64,000 nt of DNA from the NCBI RefSeq assembly GCF_026391055.1, contig NZ_JAPLET010000014.1:124001-188000 (forward strand). Reading direction: 5' to 3'. This DNA comes from Spirosoma sp. Lineage in GTDB: Bacteria; Bacteroidota; Bacteroidia; Cytophagales; Spirosomataceae. Each line of letters opens with the position of its first letter. The stretch's first letter is position 1. Positions 47,339-56,815 of this stretch are shown here, piece by piece. A program made the translations under genes and the position numbers. The notes under the pieces are model-generated. The model was not told the origin of the DNA and made no database searches. It saw only the letters and a program-made list of their open reading frames with translations.

Positions 47339-48115
47339 TTAAATACTGGCTGGTTGCTCCTGCCCCCGCAAAAATCCCGTTTCGTCATGCCGGAAATGAT
47401 ACAATTTGGCAATATCCGTTCGCAGCCATTGCAGCACAGGAAGAGCAAATACAAGCAGAGCGCCAAATGTACCCGTTACGGGGGCCAGCCAGTAAAGCCA
47501 GTGGTCAGTCCAGATACCGCTCCAAACGGCGGGGCCAAAACTACGGGCTGGGTTGGCGCTGCACCCGGACAGGGGCGCTTCCAGACCGACCAGCACCGAA
47601 AACAATGGTGGTATCATGAAAGGGGTATAGGCTTTCAGTCGGTCATGGCTGGTGAACAGTAAAATCACGCAGATCAGACAAAACGTAACGAATGCTTCAC
47701 CCGCAAATGCCGTCCCCACGTTATGTCCCGGTACGGTTATTCCTTCGCGTAGACTATCACCCATCGATCCCCATACCGCCAGCGCTCCCGCACCGAGCGT
47801 AGCGCCTGCTAGTTGAGCAATAATATAGCCAAACAACGCCCGCCATGGCAGTAAACCTCGTCCAAAAAAAGCGATAGTGACTGCTGGATTCAGATGCGCC
47901 CCGCTGATACGTCCCAGGGGCGACAACGTGATCAGGCACCCAACGCTGCCAAACAAAAAGCCGGTAACAAACCGACGCACCATCGCGTCAGGCACGTAAC
48001 TGGCTACAATACTTCCAGGTCCGAAGTCAATAATGACAAACGATATGCCTCCGAAAACCAGCAAGGCCGTACCAATTCCTTCCGCGATTACCGCTTTCCA
48101 CTCTTCTGGCTTCAT
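47339..48115 (-). CDS. Aquaporin/MIP family channel
   Basis: 258 residues, six membrane helices and two half-helices with NPA boxes: SGAHLNPAVTIAF and SGCSANPARSFGPAVW. The Cys-Ser-Ala before the second NPA and the Arg (NPAR) are as in water or glycerol channels. Convergent with the fluoride operon, not part of it. Substrate not determined. Confidence 0.93.
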   Translation of the reverse strand: MKPEEWKAVIAEGIGTALLVFGGISFVIIDFGPGSIVASYVPDAMVRRFVTGFLFGSVGCLITLSPLGRISGAHLNPAVTIAFFGRGLLPWRALFGYIIAQLAGATLGAGALAVWGSMGDSLREGITVPGHNVGTAFAGEAFVTFCLICVILLFTSHDRLKAYTPFMIPPLFSVLVGLEAPLSGCSANPARSFGPAVWSGIWTDHWLYWLAPVTGTFGALLVFALPVLQWLRTDIAKLYHFRHDETGFLRGQEQPASI

Positions 48116-48369
48116 TCAGGTTGTATACCCGGCAACCGGACAGATTCTATGAAGATGTATTGCTATCTTTCGGAAAGGCCGTTAAACAAAGATAACTGGT
48201 TTTGAAATGTATACCCGATGGTATTGCGAAAATGGGCAACCAGATTGCCCCCATTAGTCGCCGTGGCTAACTGACCTAGCAATATCACGTGTTTATCTAG
48301 TCAAACGGCCGATTCAGGATTGCATCAGAATTGGGCCTTACCTTTAGACTAGTCTGAAAAAATAAGGCG

Positions 48370-49050
48370 ATGAAACTGCTGCTGATTGAAGATGAACCGG
48401 TATTGCAACAAACCATTCGAACCTACCTGGAGCGGGAAGGGTACCGGGTCACCACGGCCGATACCTTTTTGCAGGGCTCCCGGCGGGCTAACGACTACGA
48501 GTATGATTGTCTGCTGGTTGACATTACGCTGCCGGGGGGTAATGGACTGGACATTATCCGGGAGGTCAAACAGCTCCAGCCTCAGACGGGCATCATCATT
48601 ATATCGGCGAAGGACGCGCTCGATGACCGCATTACGGGGCTGGACCTGGGGGCTGACGATTACCTGACTAAGCCCTTTCACCTATCGGAGTTGAACTCCC
48701 GGCTGAAATCTGTGCTGCGACGACGCTTATTTGCGGGCAGTCAGATCATTACCTTCGGTGCGCTGACGATTGATCCCCAACCCCAGCAGGTGCAGATTCA
48801 GGGGCAACCCGTTGAAATGACGGGTAAGCAATATGATCTATTACTATACTTGATCAGTAATAAAAACCGGCTATTATCGAAGGCGGCTATCGCCGAGCAC
48901 GTCTGGGGTGATTCGATGGAATTAGCCGACTCACACGATTTTATCTACCAGCACGTCAAGAACTTACGAAAGAAATTGCTGGCCGCTGGTTGCCCGGATT
49001 ACATCAAGACCCGTTACGGGGCAGGCTACTTATTTACGCTGGATACATGA
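48370..49050 (+). CDS. OmpR-family response regulator
   Basis: 226 residues: receiver (Asp in VDITLPGGNGLD near residue 51; DDYLTKPF with the conserved Lys), then a winged helix with LLSKAAIAEHVWG and RKKLLAAGCPDYIKTRYGAGYLF. The stop overlaps the kinase start (ATGA). Genes that follow are a DUF305 protein and a transporter, suggesting metal or envelope stress as signal. Confidence 0.95.
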   Translation: MKLLLIEDEPVLQQTIRTYLEREGYRVTTADTFLQGSRRANDYEYDCLLVDITLPGGNGLDIIREVKQLQPQTGIIIISAKDALDDRITGLDLGADDYLTKPFHLSELNSRLKSVLRRRLFAGSQIITFGALTIDPQPQQVQIQGQPVEMTGKQYDLLLYLISNKNRLLSKAAIAEHVWGDSMELADSHDFIYQHVKNLRKKLLAAGCPDYIKTRYGAGYLFTLDT

Positions 49051-50345
49051 AACTATTAGCCCTGACCTACCGGTACTACGCGGGACTGGCTTTGGGCGTG
49101 CTGGCCCTGAGCGTCCCCGTTTTTTACGGAATCATTCAGTGGTTGGTGATTGTCGATGTCGATGAAGCCTTATTGGCCCGCAAGCAGGAGATTCAACAGT
49201 TGGTAGTTAAACGGCCGGCTTCTACTCTACAGTATCTACCCTCAACGGACCCCAACATCCGGTTGTTACGGGTAGCCAGTTGTCCTGGTTCAGACTACTT
49301 TCATGATAAGGACTACTATTTACCCTTACTCCATGAACTCGAACCCCATCGGGAATTAGTCACCTGCCTGAAAGCCGGGGAAGAAGTCTATCAACTCTTT
49401 ATTCGTCAGTCGCTGGTTGAAGAGGAGGATTTTATGCTAACCATTACCGGTTTGCAAACGGGCCTACTCCTGCTACTCTTACTAGGACTGGGACTGATTA
49501 ACCGGCGGATTACCCGGTCACTTTGGCAACCTTTCACGGATGCCTTACGGCGGATACGCAACTTCCGGCTCGAAAGTGACCAGGCGCCCAGCTGGTCGAC
49601 TACTGAGATCGATGAATTTCGGGAGTTGCATCAGTCCCTGACCACTCTATTGACCCGCAACCAGCAGGTGTACACTTCCCAGAAACAATTCACTGAAAAT
49701 GCCTCTCACGAAATGCAGACGCCCCTGGCCATCATGTCGGCTGAACTGGAAGTGCTTTCGCAAACGGATGACTTGCCCGATGACGCGCTGGATCACGTGC
49801 AGAAAGCTGCCAGTGCCGTCAATCGACTGTCCCATATTAACCGGGCGCTATTGCTGCTCACTAAAATTGAAAATATGCAGTATGCCGAGGTGTGTCCCGT
49901 CGATATAGGGGCGTTGACCGCTCGATTACTCGACTGGTACGCGGATTTTATTGTCCACAAACAACTGACGTTCCGTCATTTGACGGCCCAGGACACCACC
50001 CTTTCGATGAATCCGCAGTTGGCGGACGTACTGGTGGGGAATCTGTTGAAAAATGCGATCCGGCATAACCAGCCAGGGGGCATGCTGACCTGTACGGTGT
50101 CCCGCACAATGCTTTGCATTGAGAACACGGGGGATCCGCTGCCCTTTCCGGCCAGCCAGCTCTTTGACCGTTTCGTTAAGAATCCCGCCCTCCCCGATGC
50201 GACGGGGCTAGGCCTGGCGATTGTCAAACAGATTGCCGACCGATATGGGCTTCCTCTTCGCTACCAGTTCAACGCAGACCAATCCATACACCGATTTGAG
50301 CTGGGGCTACAGCCAAGTCATAGTGCCGCTGACTCTATAATCTAA
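49047..50345 (+). CDS. Sensor histidine kinase
   Basis: 432 residues from ATG at 49047, translationally coupled to its regulator. Two membrane helices (about 9-30 and 142-163) bracket a periplasmic domain with Cys residues. HAMP-like linker, then dimerisation with FTENASHEMQTPLAIMSAELE (H box), N box NLLKNAIRHNQPGG, and GLGLAIVKQIAD (G box). Orthodox partner of the OmpR-type regulator. Confidence 0.95.
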   Translation: MKLLALTYRYYAGLALGVLALSVPVFYGIIQWLVIVDVDEALLARKQEIQQLVVKRPASTLQYLPSTDPNIRLLRVASCPGSDYFHDKDYYLPLLHELEPHRELVTCLKAGEEVYQLFIRQSLVEEEDFMLTITGLQTGLLLLLLLGLGLINRRITRSLWQPFTDALRRIRNFRLESDQAPSWSTTEIDEFRELHQSLTTLLTRNQQVYTSQKQFTENASHEMQTPLAIMSAELEVLSQTDDLPDDALDHVQKAASAVNRLSHINRALLLLTKIENMQYAEVCPVDIGALTARLLDWYADFIVHKQLTFRHLTAQDTTLSMNPQLADVLVGNLLKNAIRHNQPGGMLTCTVSRTMLCIENTGDPLPFPASQLFDRFVKNPALPDATGLGLAIVKQIADRYGLPLRYQFNADQSIHRFELGLQPSHSAADSII

Positions 50346-50396
50346 TTCAAACGAGGACCGATTTAATTCAATTCATCTGTTTAAACTGACAACCTT

Positions 50397-50882
50397 ATGA
50401 ACATGCCAGCAACCGCTAAAGCCCCCATGCAGTCCGGTCATTACGGCCGCTTTTTTCTCATGCTAGGTGTCTCGTTCGTCGTCATGAATGCCCTGACGTA
50501 CGCCAATCTGGAACAGGCTGACCATTTTTATTTAAGCACAAACCGGCTTTATGTGACCTTCCTGATGATCTCGGCCATGGCCCTTATTATGCTCGGCTTT
50601 ATGCGGGCCATGTACACGGATCGACGCATGAATCAGCTCATTATCGGCGGTAGCGTGCTGGTATTTGCCACAGCTTTGTTCTGCATTCGGAATCAGGTAT
50701 TAATCAACGATCAGCGGTTTATGCAGTCGATGATTCCCCATCATTCGATTGCCATCCTGGTCAGCAAACGGGCGGAGTTGAAAGACCCTGAAGTGAAAGA
50801 ATTGGCCCAATCGATTATCACGGCGCAGGAGCGGGAAATTGCCCAGATGAAGCGGATACTGGTTCGCATGGACCAAAAATAG
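50397..50882 (+). CDS. DUF305 membrane protein
   Basis: 161 residues. Three membrane helices precede a cytoplasmic/periplasmic four-helix DUF305 segment with RFMQSMIPHHSIAILVSKRAEL and AQSIITAQEREIAQMKRIL, whose His and Met residues can bind metals such as copper. It follows the two-component pair by 51 bp, so may be part of its regulon. Confidence 0.88.
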   Translation: MNMPATAKAPMQSGHYGRFFLMLGVSFVVMNALTYANLEQADHFYLSTNRLYVTFLMISAMALIMLGFMRAMYTDRRMNQLIIGGSVLVFATALFCIRNQVLINDQRFMQSMIPHHSIAILVSKRAELKDPEVKELAQSIITAQEREIAQMKRILVRMDQK

Positions 50883-50890
50883 CTAAGTCG

Positions 50891-51304
50891 ATGTGGTGGA
50901 CATATGCTTTGCTGTCAGCCCTATTTGCCGCGCTGACGGCGGTGCTAGCGAAAGTCGGTATCAGAAACGTCAATACTGACCTGGCGACAGCCATTCGTAC
51001 CCTTGTGATTCTGGTGGTGGCTTGGGGTCTGGTCTTTTGGCGGGGCGGTCTGGATGGGTTGCCTACGCTGACTCGTCAAAACTGGTTGTTTCTGGTATTA
51101 TCCGGTATTGCCACGGGTCTATCCTGGATCTGTTATTTCAAAGCCCTGCAACTTGGCAAAGTGTCGCAGGTAGCTCCGGTCGATAAGCTCAGCGTCGCCA
51201 TTGCGATTTTACTATCAGTGCTTTTTTTGGGTGAGGACTTAACCTGGAAAACAGCGCTGGGTGCTAGCCTCATCATTGGGGGCACGCTGGTGCTGATTCT
51301 TTAA
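50891..51304 (+). CDS. EamA/DMT-family transporter
   Basis: 137 residues, four or five membrane helices, one EamA repeat (half-size). WTYALLSALFAALTAVLAKVGIRNV and APVDKLSVAIAILLSVLFLGEDLTWKTALGASLIIGG are typical. It begins 8 bp after the DUF305 gene. Such half-size forms act as dimers. Confidence 0.9.
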   Translation: MWWTYALLSALFAALTAVLAKVGIRNVNTDLATAIRTLVILVVAWGLVFWRGGLDGLPTLTRQNWLFLVLSGIATGLSWICYFKALQLGKVSQVAPVDKLSVAIAILLSVLFLGEDLTWKTALGASLIIGGTLVLIL

Positions 51305-51344
51305 CCTCAAAGCTAGTTCTTTCATCCATATTTTTCAACAACTA

Positions 51345-51383
51345 ACCCCGCAAATTTAAAATTAAATTTTAAATTTGCGGGGT
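51345..51383. promoter_or_regulatory. Perfect 39-bp palindrome abutting a start codon
   Basis: Arms of 19 bp (ACCCCGCAAATTTAAAATT) surround a single A and end 1 bp before the ATG at 51385. As DNA it could be an operator; as RNA it would hide the ribosome site. It may also stop transcription from the EamA gene. Confidence 0.85.
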
Positions 51384-51384
51384 C

Positions 51385-52563
51385 ATGATTAATCGACTTA
51401 TTGCACCTGAATTAGTAGACCTACTGGCGGATCGACCAGCCGTGGCCCTGGTTGGTCCCCGACAGGTAGGCAAGACAACCCTGGTCAATTCGCTGGCGGC
51501 TCAGTTTGAAACGCAGCCGCTTTATCTGGACTTAGAATCGAGTCAGGATCTGGCCCGTTTGCAGGATGCGGAATTGTATCTGTCCGACCGTCAGCGGCAA
51601 CTCGTTATCATTGATGAAGTCCAGCGGATGCCCCAGTTATTTCCCCTACTACGTTCGCTGATTGATCGTCACCGGGTCGCGGGCCGTTTTTTACTATTGG
51701 GCTCTGCTTCTCCGCAACTGCTTCAGCAGAGTTCGGAGTCTCTGGCCGGTCGAATTGCTTACCTGGAACTGCAGCCATTAAGCTGGCCTGAGGTAAAGGA
51801 GCAACTCCCCTATCAAACCCACTGGCTGCGGGGCGGTTATCCAGATATGCTATTAGCCAATAGTGATCGATCTGCCATCCGACGAATGAATGATTTTATT
51901 CAAACCTATGTCGAACGGGATTTACCAGCTCTTGGCTTAGGGGCGTCACCCGCCCGGGTACGTACGCTGCTATCGATGCTGGTAAGTGTTCATGGAAATC
52001 AGTTGAATGTTTCCGAACTGGCCCGATCCCTGGGACTGAGTGTGCCCACCATTCAGCACTACCTGGACTTTCTGGAACAGGCGTTTCTCATTCGCCGATT
52101 ACCCCCATATTTTGTCAACATTGGCAAACGTCTGGTCAAATCACCCAAGCTTTATCTGCGGGATAGTGGTATGTTTCACGCCTTGGCAGCCATTGGCTCA
52201 CTGGAGGTGCTGAGTGGCAGTCTATACGTGGGTAGTTCCTGGGAGGGCTATGTTGTTCAGCAAGTCATGGCGACAATTGGCTATGATATCCAGCCCTATT
52301 TTTACCGGACGGCCGACGGCTCAGAGTTGGATATACTGCTGGTGCAGGGTACCAAGCCCGTCGTAGGCATTGAGATAAAATACACGAATGCGCCTACCCT
52401 GAGCCGGGGAAACTACATTGCCAGCCGGGATTTAGGCGATATTCCGTTGTTGGTCGTCACGCCGTCGGCTGACGATTTTCGGTTACAGGAGCACGTGCAG
52501 GTATGTAGTCTGCAAACTCTGTGGCAACACCTCAGTGCATACAGTGTTGTCGAGAAGCTATAG
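51385..52563 (+). CDS. AAA+ ATPase with DUF4143 domain
   Basis: 392 residues. AAA_14 domain: ALVGPRQVGKTTL (Walker A), LVIIDEVQRMP (Walker B), LLGSASPQLL (sensor 1). Winged helix (LNVSELARSLGLSVPTIQHYLDFLEQAFLIRRLPP), then DUF4143 with a nuclease-like fold ending GSELDILLVQ... VGIEIKYTNAP (D-ExK). No effect on partners is known. The start abuts a palindrome. Confidence 0.93.
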   Translation: MINRLIAPELVDLLADRPAVALVGPRQVGKTTLVNSLAAQFETQPLYLDLESSQDLARLQDAELYLSDRQRQLVIIDEVQRMPQLFPLLRSLIDRHRVAGRFLLLGSASPQLLQQSSESLAGRIAYLELQPLSWPEVKEQLPYQTHWLRGGYPDMLLANSDRSAIRRMNDFIQTYVERDLPALGLGASPARVRTLLSMLVSVHGNQLNVSELARSLGLSVPTIQHYLDFLEQAFLIRRLPPYFVNIGKRLVKSPKLYLRDSGMFHALAAIGSLEVLSGSLYVGSSWEGYVVQQVMATIGYDIQPYFYRTADGSELDILLVQGTKPVVGIEIKYTNAPTLSRGNYIASRDLGDIPLLVVTPSADDFRLQEHVQVCSLQTLWQHLSAYSVVEKL

Positions 52564-52735
52564 CAACCGGTCCGCTCGCCGATTTTGTCATTCCGTAAAA
52601 GTAGTGGCATCATTAACCGCTAAACCGTCCGGGCGATCTTCTCTCGGATACGGTGATGATTCTAAACGTCAGTAACGCATCAATAATTGATCAATGCCGC
52701 ATCAAATAAACAGGTGAAAGCGGAAGAGAATCTGC

Positions 52736-53470
52736 CTAAAAAACCGCCATCATGCATACCCCCGTGCTGGAACCTGTGTAAATGGGCACTAAGGCCATGT
52801 TCTTTTTGTGAAAGACGACCCGGCGGAGCCATGGATAAAGTTGATAGACCAGCTCGGTTGAGCCGATACCCACCCCCGCACTAAAAAGAACGTCGGCCAG
52901 CCAGTGCCGGTTTTTCATTACCCGCAACGCGCCCACTGTCGTGGCCATACCGTAGCCTGCAACGCTGTACCAACCACTACGTTCGCCGTATTCTTGAGCC
53001 AGCAGGGCGGCACCCGTGAAGGCAAATGACGTATGGCCCGATGGGAATGACTCGTTACCTACGCCATCGGGCCGGGGGTAGGCAACGGTGTACTTTAGTC
53101 CCTGCGTAATCGCCTGTGCGACCCCGTGCGACAAAATAGTAAGAACCACCTGATCCCCAAAAGCGTGCTTTCCCTTTATCCCCAAAGCACCCAGACCCAA
53201 CACGGCCAGTGTGGGCACAAACTGACCGACATCATCCACATGCGACGAAAAGCCGGGATACCGTCCAACTACCTCTGATTGAACATGGCGGCTGATAGCT
53301 CCCTGCGTGATCAGCCCCGCCGTCATCAAGCCAACGGGTACGATGTAGGCCGAGGGTTGAAAAACCGCGCTGGTTGCGGCCGCAGACGCACGGGTTGTAT
53401 CGGACTGAGCCTGGGTGACAGAAAGCGGAAAAGTCGTCAGGATGACTAAAAAAATAAGCTGTTTCATCAT
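52736..53470 (-). CDS. PAP2-family membrane phosphatase
   Basis: 244 residues. Signal peptide (1-22). The three phosphatase boxes are KYTVAYPRPDG, FPSGHTSFAF and RVMKNRHWLADVLFSAGVG, with catalytic His residues in boxes 2 and 3. It dephosphorylates lipid phosphates such as undecaprenyl pyrophosphate at the outer face of the inner membrane. Several membrane helices. Confidence 0.93.
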   Translation of the reverse strand: MMKQLIFLVILTTFPLSVTQAQSDTTRASAAATSAVFQPSAYIVPVGLMTAGLITQGAISRHVQSEVVGRYPGFSSHVDDVGQFVPTLAVLGLGALGIKGKHAFGDQVVLTILSHGVAQAITQGLKYTVAYPRPDGVGNESFPSGHTSFAFTGAALLAQEYGERSGWYSVAGYGMATTVGALRVMKNRHWLADVLFSAGVGIGSTELVYQLYPWLRRVVFHKKNMALVPIYTGSSTGVCMMAVF

Positions 53471-53534
53471 CGGGTGTCCTCTATGGTTTTAAAGCCTGAT
53501 AGTCGCGGCAACGACCATCAGGCTTTCATGAAAT

Positions 53535-53963
53535 CTACTGGCCGATCTTTTTCACCGGTTTGCCCTCGGCGGTAAACAGGTAATCCTTACCCCCCGATTC
53601 AGCCTCATAATAACGTTTCCCCATCGCATCGGTAATTTCGGCCGCTTCGGCAATGGGTTTTTTCTGACCATCCATATAGCTTCGCACGGATTGGGGAAGC
53701 TTCGCTACCGAAATTTCCGTTTCAAGTTCGATTTGCTGACCGTCTGGGTTGAAAAGCGCCGATTTTTTTTCGCCGTTCAACGTGAATGACACTTCCCAAT
53801 CTTTTCCTTCCCGATCCCACTTTACCTGCCTGGCTGTAGCGTACGTATTCGTAAACGCCGTTTTTACGGTCCGCGGCACCCGGTTGGTACTCGCTGACTG
53901 GGCTGACCCATCAGTGAATGTCGCGCCCAAAAGCAGGGCGCTGACAATGACATACGTTTTCAT
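53535..53963 (-). CDS. PepSY-like secreted protein
   Basis: 142 residues from the ATG at 53963 (longer frame to 54008 lacks a signal). A signal peptide (1-21) and two repeats of the PepSY-like (DUF2874) pattern: ARQVKWDREGKDWEVSFTLNGEKKSALFNPDGQ and AAEITDAMGKRYYEAESGGKDYLFTAEGK. Divergent from a paralogue at 54146. Confidence 0.85.
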   Translation of the reverse strand: MKTYVIVSALLLGATFTDGSAQSASTNRVPRTVKTAFTNTYATARQVKWDREGKDWEVSFTLNGEKKSALFNPDGQQIELETEISVAKLPQSVRSYMDGQKKPIAEAAEITDAMGKRYYEAESGGKDYLFTAEGKPVKKIGQ

Positions 53964-54145
53964 GATTCGATCCTTGCTGTTGGTTATGGCAGTAAACCTA
54001 CAACCCAAATCTGATGCAATCCTGATGGGAGAATACGATGCCTTACCAATGCTACCTGGACTCCGCTGTTATCAGATTTCCGATAGAATTCACCACTAGG
54101 TTTGCCAAGTCTTCACGCTGTTTTCGTAAACCAGATCAAAACTTT

Positions 54146-54577
54146 ATGAGGCATTTAACTCCTTTAGTACTCTTGCTTGGTACACTAACGGGTACAATAC
54201 AGGCCCAATTAATTCCGGCAAAACAGGTACCTATACCGGTTCAACAGGCACTTAGAAAACTTCATCCAGCGGTACAGCATCTCCAGTGGGAACGAGCGGC
54301 CCCGTACTACGAAGCCATTTTTACCCTCAACCAGAACCACCGGGCTATCAAATTCGACGTGAAGGGCCAAGTAGCCGAAACCGAAGTAGGAATACCCATT
54401 ACCAGCCTGCCGCCAGTCATCTCAACGTACATAAAGCAGCATTACCCGAATGAACGGATGCAGGCGGCTGAAACCGTGACGAAAGCGAATGGGAGCATGC
54501 ACTATGAGATTCGGATCACGGGCATGGAGGTCGTTTTTGATAAGGCGGGTACATATATCGAAGAAGAGAAAGATTGA
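54146..54577 (+). CDS. PepSY-like secreted protein
   Basis: 143 residues from the ATG at 54146. A signal peptide (1-20) and the same two-repeat plan as 53535 (VQHLQWERAAPYYEAIFTLNQ, GSMHYEIRITGMEVVFDKAG). First gene of the RND operon: its stop codon lies 2 bp before the outer-membrane gene start. Perhaps a periplasmic accessory of the pump. Confidence 0.85.
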   Translation: MRHLTPLVLLLGTLTGTIQAQLIPAKQVPIPVQQALRKLHPAVQHLQWERAAPYYEAIFTLNQNHRAIKFDVKGQVAETEVGIPITSLPPVISTYIKQHYPNERMQAAETVTKANGSMHYEIRITGMEVVFDKAGTYIEEEKD

Positions 54578-54579
54578 TC

Positions 54580-55899
54580 ATGGACAGACATCCCTGGTTT
54601 TCCAAGCTAACGACGTTACTGGCGCTATCCCTGCAGTTGGGCATGGGAGTCGTACGGGCGCAGGTGGCGCAACGGGGCATAACGTACTATGTCGAGTCCG
54701 CCCGGCAGACCTCCCCGCTCCTGCTCGACAACCGGAATCAGCTACAGGCCAATGCTCTCGAAGCCCAGCGGCTTCAAGCCCTGTACACAAAGCCTTTAGT
54801 CCAGTTGACCGGAGCGGCCCAGTTCGCCCCCATTGTCTCTACCGACAACGGGGGCGTCAGGCCGGAGCTAAACTCGCGCGGGGCTGACCAGTATATTGGG
54901 TATGATCTGGCCGTCTCAAACGGGGGGCTCTATCAGGGCCTGATTAGCGTGAACCAACCCCTTTCCAATCTTTTTCGCGCCAAAGCCTACGCCGAACCGT
55001 TTGTCCTGGCTTCCCAGATTGGGCAGACAGTAATTCGGCTTGGCCAGCACGATGTCGAACGGGCCGTTACCGACCAGTATATTCTTTGTTTGCAGGACCG
55101 CCTACAGGTGCAATACACCGATAGTTTACTGCAACTGATGGCTGAGCAGCGGGGCATCGTGCGAAAATTCGTTGAATCGTCGCTACTCAAGCAATCGGAT
55201 CTGACGCTGGTAGACATCGAAACGGAAACACAACGGAATCTACGGGTCGGCTATCAGACCGCTTATCGGCGCGATGTGCTGGAACTCAATGCCCTGAGTG
55301 GTCTTACCGATACGACGGTCGTTGAACTGGCTCCCCTGCAGTTGATGATGAATGCTGACATCGGGCCGGTTGAATCCGGCTTTACCCGGCGGTATGCGCT
55401 GGACAGTTTAGCGCTAGGGGCTCAGCAAACCATTTTTGAGTTGCGCTATAAGCCACAATGGAATTTTATCGCTAACGGTGGGCTTAATACGTCCTACTTA
55501 CCTGATTTGCCTCGCCGATTCGGATTTAGCGCGGGTGTGTCGCTCATCTGGACGCTCTACGATGGTCACCAAAAACTCCTGAACGCCCAGCGAACGGCCA
55601 TTCTCCAGCAAAGCTATGGCAACTACCGCCGGTTCGCGATCAATCAAAATGGCGTGCGTCGGGAGCGGATACGGGGAGAGCTTCGGGGGCTGGAGAGTCG
55701 CCTGCTCGTCTACCAGCAGCAAATCGCGGGGTACCAATCGGTATTGGCTTCCTATCGCCGGGAGCTGTTGCAGGGGCAACTTCCCATCATCAACTACATC
55801 ACGGTCGTCAAAAATATGGTAGCCGTCCGCCGGGATGCCCTACTCCTCGAATCCAACCGACAACTCCTCATCAATGCGTTCAATTATTATAACTGGTAG
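54580..55899 (+). CDS. TolC-type outer-membrane efflux protein
   Basis: 439 residues from the ATG at 54580 (TTG at 54574 also in frame). Signal peptide (1-27), then long alternating helices and strands of the OEP fold (NQLQANALEAQRLQALYTKPLVQLTGAAQF... LISVNQPLSN). Serves as the exit duct for the RND pump encoded after it. Confidence 0.9.
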   Translation: MDRHPWFSKLTTLLALSLQLGMGVVRAQVAQRGITYYVESARQTSPLLLDNRNQLQANALEAQRLQALYTKPLVQLTGAAQFAPIVSTDNGGVRPELNSRGADQYIGYDLAVSNGGLYQGLISVNQPLSNLFRAKAYAEPFVLASQIGQTVIRLGQHDVERAVTDQYILCLQDRLQVQYTDSLLQLMAEQRGIVRKFVESSLLKQSDLTLVDIETETQRNLRVGYQTAYRRDVLELNALSGLTDTTVVELAPLQLMMNADIGPVESGFTRRYALDSLALGAQQTIFELRYKPQWNFIANGGLNTSYLPDLPRRFGFSAGVSLIWTLYDGHQKLLNAQRTAILQQSYGNYRRFAINQNGVRRERIRGELRGLESRLLVYQQQIAGYQSVLASYRRELLQGQLPIINYITVVKNMVAVRRDALLLESNRQLLINAFNYYNW

Positions 55900-56815
55900 C
55901 CTCTGGCTTACCCTGCTCGTGGCGCTGGCTTCCTGTAGCTCCTCCGAACAGACTAATTCCACGACAACTCAGGATCAGATTTCTCCCTGCACGCCGGTGA
56001 CGGTACAATCAATAGAGCGGGGCGGTATCAGCAACAGTCTGACCCTGTTTGGTACTACCCTCTACCTGCGCCGGAACGCCGTAACGGCACCCGTAGCCGC
56101 CTTTATAGCCAAGGTCTATATCAGTTTAGGGCAGCGGGTGAAAGCGGGTCAACCGCTCTATCAGCTCGAAACCAAAGAGCGTCGGGCCTTGGGTAATTTA
56201 TCCGTTGGGGGCGACTCAGCACTATTAGGGCGAATCATCGTCAAGGCGTCCTCGGGTGGTCTGATCAGTACTTTCGATAAGCAACAGACCGGCGATTATG
56301 TCCTGGAAGGTACTCAGCTTTGTACTATTGCCGAGGATAATGCGCTAGCTGTTCAGGTCAACGTTCCCTATGAGTACCAGGCATTGGCCAAACCAGGACG
56401 TAGATGCCGGGTTCGACTGCCCGATGGGCGCGCTCTGACCGCTATCTTCCAGACGCCTTTGACGACAGTCAATGCACTGGCCCAGACCCAGAGCGTGCTG
56501 GCCCGTATGACAAGTTCGGTACCCTTGCCCGAAAACCTCACCGTGCAGGTCGATGTGACGAGCCAGGCCAATGCGCAGGCTCAACTGTTGCCTAAAGCCG
56601 CCATACTCAGTGATGAAATGCTCCAGCATTTTTGGGTCATGAGACTAATTAACGACAGTATCGCCGTTAAAGTCCCCGTGCAGTTGGGCGAAAAGACCAC
56701 GACGACTGTCGAAGTGAAAAGCCCAATTTTTGGGACTGGCGATCGGATCATCACAGAAGGCAACTATGGCCTGCCTGATACGGCCCGGGTGCAGATAAAC
56801 GCTAAGCAGCTATGA
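55874..56815 (+). CDS. RND efflux periplasmic adaptor (HlyD/MFP)
   Basis: 313 residues from ATG at 55874; the reading frame overlaps the TolC-like gene by 26 bp. Lipoprotein signal ending ALASC (Cys20). Lipoyl-like halves (AFIAKVYISLGQRVKAGQPLYQLE; VKASSGGLISTFDKQQTGDYVLEGTQLCTI) with little coiled coil, then beta-barrel domains. It is short for an adaptor. Confidence 0.9.
   Translation: MRSIIITGSLWLTLLVALASCSSSEQTNSTTTQDQISPCTPVTVQSIERGGISNSLTLFGTTLYLRRNAVTAPVAAFIAKVYISLGQRVKAGQPLYQLETKERRALGNLSVGGDSALLGRIIVKASSGGLISTFDKQQTGDYVLEGTQLCTIAEDNALAVQVNVPYEYQALAKPGRRCRVRLPDGRALTAIFQTPLTTVNALAQTQSVLARMTSSVPLPENLTVQVDVTSQANAQAQLLPKAAILSDEMLQHFWVMRLINDSIAVKVPVQLGEKTTTTVEVKSPIFGTGDRIITEGNYGLPDTARVQINAKQL

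Noticed and set aside
47278..47662. Two plus-strand ORFs of 113-122 codons
   Set aside because: Both lie over the end of the aquaporin gene, whose NPA boxes prove the minus frame.
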